The notes beneath the pieces are model-generated. The model was not told the origin of the DNA, did no database searches, and worked only from the letters and a program-made list of their open reading frames with translations. Shown piece by piece: positions 19,915-29,261 of a stretch of DNA of 46,698 nucleotides. The stretch's first letter is position 1, and each line of letters starts with the position of its first letter. The DNA lies in assembly GCA_001275005.1 (NCBI GenBank), contig JWZX01003327.1, positions 1 through 46,698 on the forward strand, read 5' to 3'. The position numbers and the translations under genes are program-made. The DNA is from Chrysochromulina tobinii (lineage: Eukaryota; Haptophyta; Prymnesiales; Chrysochromulinaceae).

Positions 19915-22227
19915 ATGTGCATTCACAGTACTTGTAAAAGCTCCTACGCAGCCGACTCGCGAAAAACCATGTCGAGTTTGGCATCTTCAGGTAACCTTAC
20001 CCACGAGCGCCACGTTGACAGGGCCGTGACGGGCTCAAACATCAAGGGCAAAGAGGGTATTGTGATGTGGACGCCTCTCGGCATCCACATGGACGCGTAC
20101 TTGGATAAGGCGTTCCAACCGCACTTGACGATGTACGGTGTGGACTTCTCCGACCCAGGAAGGCGCTCTGATAAGATACCGCGCAAGCAGCGGCATGGCC
20201 GAAAGGCGCTCGGGCCGGAGCAGCAACTCGGCTCACAGGTCGCGGACCTCGTCTTTGGAACGGGCCCTATGCAGCGCGATGGGCAACGGCTGGAGCACAA
20301 TGTGCGGCCACCTTGGACTCCGGCCTCCATCCCCGGCTTCATGGGAATCAATTCGGCTTTCACGTCCGAGGTCGCCGCGGGCATGGCGATGCCACCGGAC
20401 GAGAAGGCCGACTTCCTCGTCGACTCAAGCAGCGGAGCACGCTGCTACGTGCACCGCAGCACCTCTGCGCCGCCACGGTCGTCGGCATGGGGGCGGTCTC
20501 ATGGCTTCCGAGACGACGTGATCGTCATCTCGCCGTCCGAGGATTGTGCGCGTGCGGAGCGGCGCGCGCTCGTGCCCGACGGGCACCGGCGCTCGGACCA
20601 CAACTTTTCGGGAGGCAGCATGCTCACCTCATCCGACGCCGACGTGGCCGGCTACGTTGAAGGGGCCCACCGAACGCTGCCACGCGACAACTTGCAAGTC
20701 GGCAGCTGCGCAGTCGACCCAGCGAGTGCGTCGCGCAGCCACGATCGAGGCGTGCGCATGCGCCGGCCCACGCAGCGGCACGTGAGTGAGGCCCACTTTC
20801 TGGGCTCCGAGCTGGACGACAGATCGCTCAGCAGCCCTCGGGCGCGTGTGCGCGCGAGCGATGAGGCTGAGCGCGCTGCTGCCCTCAAGCCGCACGGCAC
20901 GCACACACGGGACCTAGCTTCCCACTTCACGTCGGCGCCGTCGGTGTACGCTCAGCACGGCGCTCCAAAGCTCGACGTTGAGATCGACGATGGCGTGAGC
21001 CACGGTCGGGTGGACGTGATGCGCCGTCTTGGGCGCATCCACGGCGATCGGGTCGATGGCGACCGAGGGCACGCTCGGGACGGCGCTTGGGACGGCGCTC
21101 GGGACGGCGCTCGGGACGGCGCTCGGGGTGGCGGCGCTCGGGTCGGCGCTCCTCCGCGGGAATCAGAGCCGCCGTCGCCCGAGGCGCGTCGGGGCGTCGT
21201 CCCGGGCGCCGCGGCGATGAGCCGGAGAGCGCCGTCCCGAGCGGGTCTAGCATCGCCGCTGCTCGCGCGTCGCTCAGCGTTGGAGGGCCATCCCCTCCAC
21301 TACTTCTCCGAGCGGCTCCACTTCGCCGACGACCACGCCCACGACGGCGCGGCGCGCGAGGGGGCGGCGGGCGCCGTCGTGGGCGCAAGGCATGCAAGGC
21401 ATGTAAGCGCCCTTCGGCCCTCGGTTTGGGGCGTCGGCTCGCACGACGTGAGCACACACGGGATGCTGCACTACCACGACGAGCCGAACGCTCACGACGG
21501 CGCGAGTCCTCCGGTCGTTCCAATGAGGGGCGAGGCACGCGACACAATCCGAGCGCCTATGGGCGAGGCACGCGACACAATCCGAGCGCCTATGGGCGAG
21601 GCACGCGACACAATCCGAGCGCCTATGGGCGAGGCACGCGACACAATCCGAGCGCCGCGCTCCCTCTCGCCACGCCCAGAGGCCAGACCAAATTTGGATC
21701 GCCCGGAGGCCAGCCCAAATTTGGATCGCCCGGAGGCCAGCCCAAATTTGGATCGCCCGGAGGCTAGGCCTCAACCATGGCACGGCGATCGATCGCCGCG
21801 TGGCGGAGGTGGTGGTAATGGCGACGGCGGCGGCGCTCGAGACGGCGCTCGAGGCGGCGCTCACGGCGGCGCTCTCGGATCGCCACGTGGGCGCATCAGT
21901 ACTAGCGTCAGCGGCGGCAGCGTCTGCAGCAGCCCTCGAAGCAGGAGCAGCAGCAGCAGCCGCCTCACCTACGCGCTCGTCTCGCCGCGCCCGTCACGGC
22001 GCGGTACCTCTGCCGCCGCGCTCGAGGCCCGTGCAGGCCACCTTTTCGGCGGAGGGCTCACGCCGGTCGACGTGAGTGCCCGGCACAGCGCTCACGGATG
22101 GGAAGGGCTCGAGTCGCCACGCAGCTTCCCGCCCACGCCCCGGGGGGAAGGGCTCGTTCACAGTCACACCCCTCGGGAAGGGCTCGAGTCGCCACGCAGT
22201 ACCCCTCGCGCTCATCTCTACGATTGA
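19915..22227 (+). CDS. Unknown protein with several tandem-repeat tracts
   Basis: Up to 770 aa; ATG 19915, or ATG 19969 in a better context (AACCATGTCG). No family was recognised. Residues ~20-240 look ordered (aromatic and hydrophobic residues spaced normally, for example IVMWTPLGIHMDAYLDKAFQ). The rest is Arg/Gly/Ser/His-rich and probably disordered. It carries four in-frame repeat tracts: 12-bp GGGACGGCGCTC (21067-21130, Arg-Asp-Gly-Ala), 33-bp (21529-21657, GEARDTIRAPM x4), 27-bp (21677-21757, PEASPNLDR x3), and a 25-bp repeat pair (about 22099 and 22177, EGLESPR). All unit lengths but the last are multiples of three, so the frame is under selection or at least preserved. Function unknown. 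Confidence 0.65.
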   Translation: MCIHSTCKSSYAADSRKTMSSLASSGNLTHERHVDRAVTGSNIKGKEGIVMWTPLGIHMDAYLDKAFQPHLTMYGVDFSDPGRRSDKIPRKQRHGRKALGPEQQLGSQVADLVFGTGPMQRDGQRLEHNVRPPWTPASIPGFMGINSAFTSEVAAGMAMPPDEKADFLVDSSSGARCYVHRSTSAPPRSSAWGRSHGFRDDVIVISPSEDCARAERRALVPDGHRRSDHNFSGGSMLTSSDADVAGYVEGAHRTLPRDNLQVGSCAVDPASASRSHDRGVRMRRPTQRHVSEAHFLGSELDDRSLSSPRARVRASDEAERAAALKPHGTHTRDLASHFTSAPSVYAQHGAPKLDVEIDDGVSHGRVDVMRRLGRIHGDRVDGDRGHARDGAWDGARDGARDGARGGGARVGAPPRESEPPSPEARRGVVPGAAAMSRRAPSRAGLASPLLARRSALEGHPLHYFSERLHFADDHAHDGAAREGAAGAVVGARHARHVSALRPSVWGVGSHDVSTHGMLHYHDEPNAHDGASPPVVPMRGEARDTIRAPMGEARDTIRAPMGEARDTIRAPMGEARDTIRAPRSLSPRPEARPNLDRPEASPNLDRPEASPNLDRPEARPQPWHGDRSPRGGGGGNGDGGGARDGARGGAHGGALGSPRGRISTSVSGGSVCSSPRSRSSSSSRLTYALVSPRPSRRGTSAAALEARAGHLFGGGLTPVDVSARHSAHGWEGLESPRSFPPTPRGEGLVHSHTPREGLESPRSTPRAHLYD
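21529..21657 (+). repeat. 33-bp in-frame tandem repeat x4
   Basis: Near-identical units at 21529, 21562, 21595 and 21628, each encoding GEARDTIRAPM (the last copy diverges at its end). Confidence 0.95.
21677..21772 (+). repeat. 27-bp in-frame tandem repeat x3.5
   Basis: Units at 21677, 21704 and 21731 and a partial copy at 21758, encoding PEA[S/R]PNLDR. Confidence 0.95.
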
Positions 22228-22772
22228 ACGGCGGCTGCTGCGGCGGGGGTGTGACTGTGAACGACGTCGTTGGGACCCGACGTCAGATTGATTCCTCAGA
22301 GCTCAGTGCCCAGACTCGAGACTAATACCACAGACCCGAGACCCTCAGACTTTCAAGATTCAGTACCTGAGTGAGAGTGTGCGGCCACGCAGGTCGCAGC
22401 CACGCGCGACGGGGCGCGAGTCCGTCGGTGTCTGCACCGACGCATCATCGACGGTATACCTGTCATGGACGGTAATAGAACCGTCACGGCGCGTCGACGA
22501 CCCGGCGCGCGGTCCACCGTGTCGCGTGTGGGGGCGACTCGGACAGACAGTCAGACACTCGGACAGCGGAACGAGCGGTGCCGGTGGCGGGCCGATCGAA
22601 CGGAATGAAAAACGTTGACCAGCCGGTTTCGCGAAACCTCCAATACCGGGAATACGGACGGGTTGTTCATCTAAGATTAATCTAAGATCACATCTATTTC
22701 TTAGAACGTTGACGTGACGTCGTGACGGAAAACCCACTACCCTCTGGCTCCCTGGGGGATCTACTCCCGGAT
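22228..22772. other. Intergenic between converging genes
   Basis: 545 bases with no recognisable gene. Holds the 3' ends of the unknown protein (+) and the phosphatase-FHA gene (-). CTAAGATTAATCTAAGAT near 22671 is a short imperfect direct repeat. Confidence 0.4.
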
Positions 22773-24373
22773 TCAGTCAAACCCCGGCCCGAAGCAGCCG
22801 GAGCCTGCACCGGCGCCCATGGCAACGCGCTCATTCTCCGTCATCTTGGAGCGTGGCTTCTCGTCACGGAGCCACTTGTGCCTCTTCTTGGCCTTGGCGT
22901 CTGCGGGAGAGTACTTGCGCTTGTGCTCGGCACCGTGCTGGGCGCCGGGAAGCGTCGGGCCCGCGGCGGCCGCAAGCTCGCCGTCGGACGGCGCCGTCGC
23001 GGGCGGCGGCGGCGGCAGCACGCCTTCGAGACGGTATGTGCGCGAGGAGGCGCCGAACGTGAGCAGCGAGCCCTGCTTGAGCAACACGGCCTCGAAGGGG
23101 CGAAGCCGTGTGCCGTTCACGGCGGTGCAATGGCTCGATTTGAGATCGATTAGGTAGAGCCCGCCGTTGGTGTGGTGCACGAGCGCCGCATGCTGGCGTG
23201 AGATGGACGGGTGATCGAGCTGGAAGTCGCACGTGAGCGAGCGCCCGAACGTGTACATCGGGTGCTCGCCCACTGGGAGCACCTGCAGCAGTCATCAGCA
23301 ATCATCGGCAGTCATCGGCAGTCATCATAATTCATCAGCATTCATCAGCATTCATCAGCAGTCATCAGTGGGCATGGGAGCACCTCGAGCTCCTCGCCGC
23401 CCTTGGACACCACAAGCGACGCGTCCTTCCCGAGGGAGGGCGGAGCAGACCAGCTCGGAGGGAGCTCGAAGTCGCCCTCGTCAATGGGCTTCGGTTTCGG
23501 CAACGGGACGTACACGCCAGTACGCTCGCCGCTGAGCTCCTTTTGGAACTCGAGCAGGCAGCGCCAGAAGCCTTCATTCGGTTGGATGATCGGGCGCGCC
23601 GCAGCGACATGCTCGCGAGCCCGCTGCGCACTCCACCCCTCCTGACGCATGAGGTACGCGATGCAGAGCGACGCAGAGCGTGAGACGCCTCGCGAGCAGT
23701 GGACGAAGACGGCGGTCTGCGCGGCTCGCGCGGCCTCGATGATGTCGAAGGCGGTGCCAAAGTGCGCCTTGATGTCCGCCTCCTCCACGTCGCGCACGTC
23801 GCACCATGTGTGCCGCACGCCCGACTCGGACACGCTCGCCTTCAGGCTAGACGGCAACTCGGCGAGCGCGGTGAGGGCGTGCTGGATGTTGAGCTGCTCG
23901 CGCAGACGCGGGAGCGCGGCCGCGTCGGTGAGATCGCCGAGGTAGAGCAGCCCCGGGAGCACGCACGACGGGCACAGCGGCCGCTTGGCTGCCTTGGACG
24001 ACGACTGCTTGGCACACATGAACGGGAAGGCGGACTCGAACGCCGAGAAAGGCTCACTAAGCAGCAAGAGTTCGCGGCAGCCGCCTCCGCGAAGCAGCGC
24101 GAGCGCGACTGCGTGGTCTCCACTCGCCGGCTCGGCATCTATGAGGCAGATGTCACGGCCCATCCATGAACGATCCGAGGCTCCGACCACCTCCACCTCG
24201 CCCTCTGAAGTGAGCTCCACGCGATGCGAGCCCCGGATGATGCGCTGCTTGCTGCTACCGCTCTCACGCAGGTCCAAACACACTGGGGAGCCACCAGAGG
24301 GCCAGTTGGACTGGTGCTGCAGCAGGTTGAAGAGCTCGAGAGAGGTGACTAGGCGAGGAGGGCGGTCGGTCAT
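22773..24373 (-). CDS. Rhodanese-like / dual-specificity phosphatase / FHA fusion (two exons)
   Basis: Exon 1 is 24373-23384 and exon 2 is 23282-22773, with a 101-bp phase-0 intron; 499 aa from ATG 24373 (ATG 24502 upstream is an alternative). Domains: rhodanese-like fold (about 8-120; its CLDLRESG segment resembles MAPK-phosphatase CH2 regions); dual-specificity phosphatase (about 138-282) with the active site HCSRGVSRS (225-233), upstream Asp in CDVRDVE, and AYLM; FHA domain (about 317-405) with GRS and SISRQH phosphothreonine-binding residues, closest in feel to NIPP1-type FHA (DLKSSH...NGTRL, FGASSRTY). The tail is basic then Gly-rich. The intron splits the FHA domain and the join restores it. 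Likely a protein phosphatase recruited to phosphorylated partners by FHA. I do not know this triple architecture as a standard family. Confidence 0.88.
23283..23383 (-). other. 101-bp introner-like intron with ATGA/CTGATG repeats
   Basis: On the minus strand the intron starts GTGCTCCCA and exon 2 also starts GTGCTCCCA; with the shared preceding AG this is an 11-bp duplication. The body is ~9-10-bp units of the type CTGATGAATG / CCGATGACTG. Confidence 0.85.
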
Positions 24374-24748
24374 GAAGTTGAAGTGGAAGTGGCGAGAGAG
24401 GGTGTCGGTGTGCTGTGAATTCAAGAGCTCGGTCTTTTGAAGTACTATTGTAGGAGTGAGCTCTGCTACGCCGACCGGCGGAACGCCTGGGCGCCGGAAC
24501 ATTATTCCCCGCGCGTACTGTACCTGGTACGTGTATCCACCGCAAACAAGCACCGCGGCGCAAGCGCGCCAACGTGAGCGTGCCGGTTCGGCGTGCGCCA
24601 GGGAGCTGAGTCCGAAACATCAAACCGATCCATCTCGCCACACCCGACCAGACGCTACAAGCACGCCGCGTGCGGCGGCGGCGCCCGTCGAATCGTGGGG
24701 CACCCAGATTCGGATGCTCATGTGCTGGCGGTGTCGGCCATCTCAACA

Positions 24749-25382
24749 TCACGGCGTTGTCGCTGCACGACCCTTTTCCACGCGATCGGCGTTGCCGTGG
24801 TCAGAATTCGGTGCAGCGTCCTCCTCCGCGTGCAAACCCTCGTCGACGCCCTCAGCGCCGCTGCCATCAAAGAGACCAGCGACCTGAGGCCTGCGGCGCT
24901 GGGACTCCAAGCGCAATAGGTACTCCTTTGCCCACTGGACACTTTTCGCAACGTCAGCCTCTGGCGCTCCTGCGGCCTTTAGCACGCGACCGAGGATCTC
25001 CTCGCTGCGTTGCCCAGAGACGTCGAACTCGCTCCGGTGGCCGTCAGCGAGCTCGACAATAACCGCAAGCACCCTTTTTGTCCTCCTCAGCCCATCGCTG
25101 CACAATGGACGCATCGGGGTTTTGCCATCGCAGCGCTGGCATGAGCTTGTTGAATTTGCGCGCGCCCGCCAACCCAACGCCTTCTGAAGCGTGCAGAATC
25201 TTCAGTGAGGTCAGTGAAGCCAATCGCAGCGGTGCCGCCTCGAGCGGCTCACGCAGCTTTCCCCATCCAAGGTCAACGTCTTTGACCTTCGCGAGCTTGC
25301 CCCCCGCGCGCTTGCTCGCAAATCCACGCGTTGCTGCACCCCCCCGCAGCGGCCCAGCAGCGGATGTTGCCCGCGCGAGCAT
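24749..25382 (-). CDS. mS25-like (L51/S25/CI-B8 domain) mitochondrial ribosomal protein, with a frame break
   Basis: ATG at 25382. Residues ~1-35 are Ser/Ala/Arg-rich with GFASKRAGG, a mitochondrial presequence-like leader. Then comes GLAGARKFNKLMPALRWQNP, followed by VLAVIVELADGHRSEFDVSG and EEILGRVLKAAG, which in order match the thioredoxin-like L51/S25/CI-B8 domain and fit mS25 best. The two halves lie in different frames. The switch falls at a CCC-TTTTT run on the plus strand (25072-25079; AAAAAGGG in the mRNA sense), where one base fewer would give a continuous EEDKKVLAV. So this is most likely a one-base assembly error, otherwise a recent mutation or programmed frameshift. The end of the frame (24749) after the domain is uncertain. 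mL43 or NDUFA2 are alternatives in the same superfamily. Confidence 0.7.
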
Positions 25383-25624
25383 CGACCTGTCTTTTCCTCG
25401 TGCCGTGCCTGCCGCGAGTTCGAGCGTCCTCCTGGGCGCTCGATTTCGACGCACCCCTCAACACGACGTTGCTTTTCTCCGACACATCGTCTTCTTTTCG
25501 CTCTCCGCTTTCCACAGCTCCACAAGTAGCTTCTCCGAAGTCGGCCACTCAAAAACTTGCAAACTCGCGACGCGCGCGCGCGCGCACTCACACGCAGACT
25601 GGCCGAAGATACTCCGCGTCGGCC
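25383..25624. promoter_or_regulatory. Divergent promoter region mS25-like / G-alpha
   Basis: 242 bp between two divergent ATGs; promoters and both 5' UTRs must fit here. GC-rich, with a CGCGCGCGCGC run near 25571-25585. No defined box was recognised. Confidence 0.45.
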
Positions 25625-26686
25625 ATGGGATTGTGCGGAGGCGGCATCAGCGCGACCATCGATCCGGCAGTCACGCTCCGAAACACTCACTGCCTGAAGA
25701 AGATACGCGAGGATTGTGAGAAGGCTCACAATAAGAAGAAGCTGCTTCTGCTCGGCGCGGGAGAGTCGGGCAAGTCGACCGTCTTCAAGCAGATGCGCAT
25801 CATCAACGCCTCGGGATACTCGAGTGGCGAGTTGCGCCAGTTCCGCTGGATCATCCATCGCAACATGATCGACGGCATGCGAACCCTCGTTGAGGCGGCA
25901 CAAGAGCGGGAACTTGAGCTCACCGAGAGCAACGAGGACGTAGCCGACGCCATGCTTCTCTATCAGGGTGAGAACGTCAACCCCGAGATGGGCGAGTCTT
26001 TCGCGTCCCTTTGGGCAGACCCAGCCATCCAGCAATCCTTTGCTCGCCGCGCCGAGTTCCAGCTGGGCGACGGCGTCCAGTACTTTTTCAACAACCTGCC
26101 CCGGGTCGCCGCCATCGAGTACCTCCCCACTGTCGAAGACATCCTGCACGCGCGTGTTCGCACGAGCGGTGTCGTGAGTCGCGACTTCGTGATCAACAAC
26201 CAAGCCTTTCAGATGTATGACGTCGGTGGGCAGCGCAGCGAGAGGCGCAACTGGCTGCCACTCTTCGACAATGTCACTGCAATCGTCTTCGTGGCAGCCA
26301 TCAGCGAGTACAATCAGGTGGTCGCCGAGGATCGCTCCAAGAATCGCATGCAGGAGGCCCTGGAGCTATTCGAGCAGATTGCCAATAGCAAGCACTTTGA
26401 GGGCATCGATATCATCTTGTTCCTCAACAAGAAAGACCTTTTTGAGCAAAAGATCCGGACCGTTGACCCGGTTACCTGGTTTCCGGACTACAAAGGTGGA
26501 TGCGACTTCATCAAGGCAGAGGCGTACTTCAAAGCGCAGTTTGAGAAGCGTATCAACGACAAAAAGAAAATGCTCTACACCTACACGACCTGCGCGACTG
26601 ACACATCGAGCATGCAGGTTGTGTTCACTGCAGTCGAAAGCATGTTCCTCACGCAGGCCTTCGACTCGGTCATGCTCGGGGCGTAG
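25625..26686 (+). CDS. Heterotrimeric G-protein alpha subunit
   Basis: 353 aa, single exon. The ATG at 25625 gives the expected MGLCGGG start with Gly2 (myristoylation) and Cys4 (palmitoylation). All nucleotide-binding motifs are intact: P-loop GAGESGKST (44-52), switch I with Arg177 and Thr180 (ARVRTSG), switch II DVGGQRSERRNW (199-210; Gln203), NKKD (268-271) and TCATDT (322-327). The helical domain and length match G-alpha (350-355 aa). The C-terminal end (FDSVMLGA) lacks the pertussis-toxin Cys and does not resemble a particular animal class. It transduces signals from membrane receptors as a GTPase switch. The upstream open frame from 25331 has no ATG of its own and is non-coding. Confidence 0.96.
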   Translation: MGLCGGGISATIDPAVTLRNTHCLKKIREDCEKAHNKKKLLLLGAGESGKSTVFKQMRIINASGYSSGELRQFRWIIHRNMIDGMRTLVEAAQERELELTESNEDVADAMLLYQGENVNPEMGESFASLWADPAIQQSFARRAEFQLGDGVQYFFNNLPRVAAIEYLPTVEDILHARVRTSGVVSRDFVINNQAFQMYDVGGQRSERRNWLPLFDNVTAIVFVAAISEYNQVVAEDRSKNRMQEALELFEQIANSKHFEGIDIILFLNKKDLFEQKIRTVDPVTWFPDYKGGCDFIKAEAYFKAQFEKRINDKKKMLYTYTTCATDTSSMQVVFTAVESMFLTQAFDSVMLGA

Positions 26687-27523
26687 TACAAGTAGCTAGT
26701 ACGGTGAGTTGCACTCACTCAGAACTTGTGCGAACGAGCGAGACGCGCGAGACGCGCTGCGGAATAGCTGCGGGACGCACCGATCTATTTCGTACCGCGT
26801 GCGAGGAGCAGAATGGTTGCGGTTCCTGTTGAAAAATATGGTGATGTGATGTCGTTGTGTCGTTGATGATGCTGTTGCTGATGTGGCGTGGTCGTTGTTT
26901 CGTTGACGCTGGGTCGAGCGAGACTTTGAGATTTTGAGTTCTGTTCTTCGGTATTTACGCAAAAAATGCCGCTATGCCTCTGGACCCCAACACGCAACAG
27001 TTACATGTAGAGCCGTTCAACACAAATCCACTCTAAATCCACTCTAAATCCACTCCGGTCCTTCACCACGTCTCGCACCGCTTTTCCCCTTGCATCTCGC
27101 ATGCAGAATTGCAGTTATACGTCCAGGTTGAGCTTCATGGTCAGTGACCGTATTGAAAAGGATGAAAACGCCTAAACGCCTTGTAAGGCAGCGTCCAATT
27201 AGGAGATGACTTGACAGAACCCACAGCCTTGCCCACAGCAGTGATCCAGTGATCCACACATGTTCACCGTGTGTGCTCATGTAACCGTGTGTGCTCATGT
27301 AAGCTTCTATTTGTACACTAAACACTATTAGTTATAACTCAGCTTCTATTAGTGTACGAATTGCTAGGTTGTGAGGTTCGTCAGTGTGATCTGTGTGTCA
27401 GTCCCGTGTGTGTCCCGGCGCCCCCCTGTGTTTTTCAACCGGATCCGTTTCGTTCAAACTTTGTGTAACGCTTTGTCGACCTTTGCGGTACAGCATAAAG
27501 TTCGAAGGAAGCAGAACGGCACG
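26687..27523. other. Intergenic, short repeats only
   Basis: 837 bases between same-strand genes. It contains a 12-bp repeat (AATCCACTCTAA-type, 27025-27058), a GTGTGCTCATGTAA repeat pair near 27270-27303, and a short inverted pair TACACTAA / TTAGTGTA (27315-27358). No gene recognised. Confidence 0.4.
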
Positions 27524-28675
27524 ATGCAACGCATCATTTCGCTGCTGCTGTTGCTCGAGATGGCTATCGCATTCGACGAAACCATCAACGAGGCGAAATC
27601 GAACTGCACAGACGTTTTGTTTAGATTCACTTGCCGCAGTCGCTTGGCTGCGGGAAAGTGTGACCACAAAGGTTGCGACCTCACGTGTGGCAAATGCAAC
27701 GTGCCGGATGGCTGGCACAAGACGCGGGCCCGCTGGTTCCCGGGAAAGGAGTACCATCGGCTTGTGGCTACAGGTGATTGGTGGCTGAGCCTTACTCACG
27801 CCGAGGGAGCGTACGCCACCGTCGTTGTGCCCACCATCTGCAAACGCCTCGAGCGGCTCAAGGTTCTAGTCTTGCGGCTGAGCACTGAGATGCAATGCGT
27901 CGGGGAGGTGATGATTGTTGCACATGCCCCATGCAGCGAGCGTGTGACGGAGATGCTTCGGGGAGTGAATCAGACATTGCTCAGAAGCAAGAAAGTGATT
28001 CAGACTGTGATGGACATGGGTGGCTGGGACCCAATGTACGGGCCCGGCGCGCGCTTCCTTGCCGCGCGCAGCGCTCGTGGCACTACGCTCGTGCACCTCG
28101 ACGACGACGAGCTCCCATGCGAGCGACAGGTATGCGGCGTCGCAGCTGCGGCGGCCAAAGAGCCCATCGGTATCTATGGCCACCATAAGCGCAACTGCAA
28201 TCCGCTTAAGGGCTACCAAACGTCAGGGGATCCGCGACGGTTGAGATCCAACAAGCCGTTCAACGTGCTGCTTACGCTGTTTGCGGCGACGTCTCGAGCG
28301 TATAACGACATCTTCGTGCGCCACTTTGATCGCTACGCGAAGGCTCTAGCGAGCGTCAAAGGTAACGGCGAGGACATTGCCTACAGCCACTTCTTACTCA
28401 AGCATTTCAACAAGACGCCCTCGTATGTTGAGAGGGCGCCGTGCTACACGTACGCTGTCAACAATACGGTGGTAGAGACCTATGCCAAAGGCTTCTCACA
28501 CATGAATGACGAGACCGGCATCTCGTCGAACCTGTTTTCACACTACACCGCGCGCCGTATCATCTGTCGCCGTCTGTGGAACGACACACGGTGGGAGTGG
28601 CGGATCAAGGGTCGCAAAGAAAAGGACCCGGTGCTGGTGCCACGTAACATCAAGACCCGCCTCTGGACGATTTGA
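27524..28675 (+). CDS. Secreted ShKT-like domain / glycosyltransferase-like protein
   Basis: 383 aa from ATG 27524, which gives a clear signal peptide (MQRIISLLLLLEMAIAF). Residues 28-58 carry six cysteines (28, 37, 46, 51, 55, 58) with the C-x3-C-x2-C ending of the ShKT fold (CDLTCGKC). This is an accessory domain often attached to secreted enzymes, not evidence of a toxin. The larger C-terminal part has a nucleotide-sugar-transferase look: VVVPTICKRLERLKVLV early, then HLDDDELPC (191-199) as a DxD-type metal motif, and later GNGEDIAYSHFLL, as in exostosin-like/GT64 or GT2 enzymes. Several N-glycosylation sequons (NCT, NQT, NKT, NDT) agree with the secretory route. Substrate unknown. Single exon. 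Confidence 0.7.
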   Translation: MQRIISLLLLLEMAIAFDETINEAKSNCTDVLFRFTCRSRLAAGKCDHKGCDLTCGKCNVPDGWHKTRARWFPGKEYHRLVATGDWWLSLTHAEGAYATVVVPTICKRLERLKVLVLRLSTEMQCVGEVMIVAHAPCSERVTEMLRGVNQTLLRSKKVIQTVMDMGGWDPMYGPGARFLAARSARGTTLVHLDDDELPCERQVCGVAAAAAKEPIGIYGHHKRNCNPLKGYQTSGDPRRLRSNKPFNVLLTLFAATSRAYNDIFVRHFDRYAKALASVKGNGEDIAYSHFLLKHFNKTPSYVERAPCYTYAVNNTVVETYAKGFSHMNDETGISSNLFSHYTARRIICRRLWNDTRWEWRIKGRKEKDPVLVPRNIKTRLWTI

Positions 28676-29261
28676 TTGTACATATGCGTAAAAGTGTTTC
28701 TGAGCGTTCTAAGAACTTCCCGCCCGGGTGCGGTGGCGGACCCCCCCGCGACCCGCGCGCGCCGCGGTCAACACCGCCCGGACCCCCCCCCCGGGGACAC
28801 GGGCGGACTGACCCCGCGGTCTGACCCGCCCGCGCGCCCGCGCGACCCCGGCCCTTTTAGTTCCCTATAGTAGCGTTGGGGGCGAGCGGGTCCCTACCTA
28901 CCCCTGTCGGATCACCAAAAATTCACTCAGGATACTGTATCCTGCCGGACGGTGCAGAGATACATTGTACATCAAAATACGTCAGGCAAGATTAACAAGA
29001 TAACAGGCACGTCAGGCGTCAACGCGTCATGTGGCGCTTACCAATTATGGGTTTCTGGCGCAGGATACGATAGGAAACCCATCTAAAATCGAAGAAAACA
29101 CTCCACCTCTCCCTGAGCTGAATCCCAGGAGTGCAGCCGAAGGTCGATTCCCAAATCAGCTGCGAATAAAAGACCTCAAAAAGGAAAGTGACGCGAGGAC
29201 TCCAGAAAACTCCACAAAGAACAACTCTTTGGCGTCCAGAAGGCTGTGCGACACTTCCGAC
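28676..29261. other. Intergenic; C-rich low-complexity block
   Basis: 586 bases. 28735-28850 is extremely GC-rich with C-runs (CCCCCCC) and CCGCG words; 28910-29020 is AT-richer. The upstream open frame from 29031 begins with GTG and is probably 5' UTR of the RRM gene. Confidence 0.4.

Noticed and set aside
25331-25624. 98-codon N-terminal extension of G-alpha
   Set aside because: Begins with TTG, has no ATG, overlaps the divergent gene's leader, and would bury the MGLC lipidation start.
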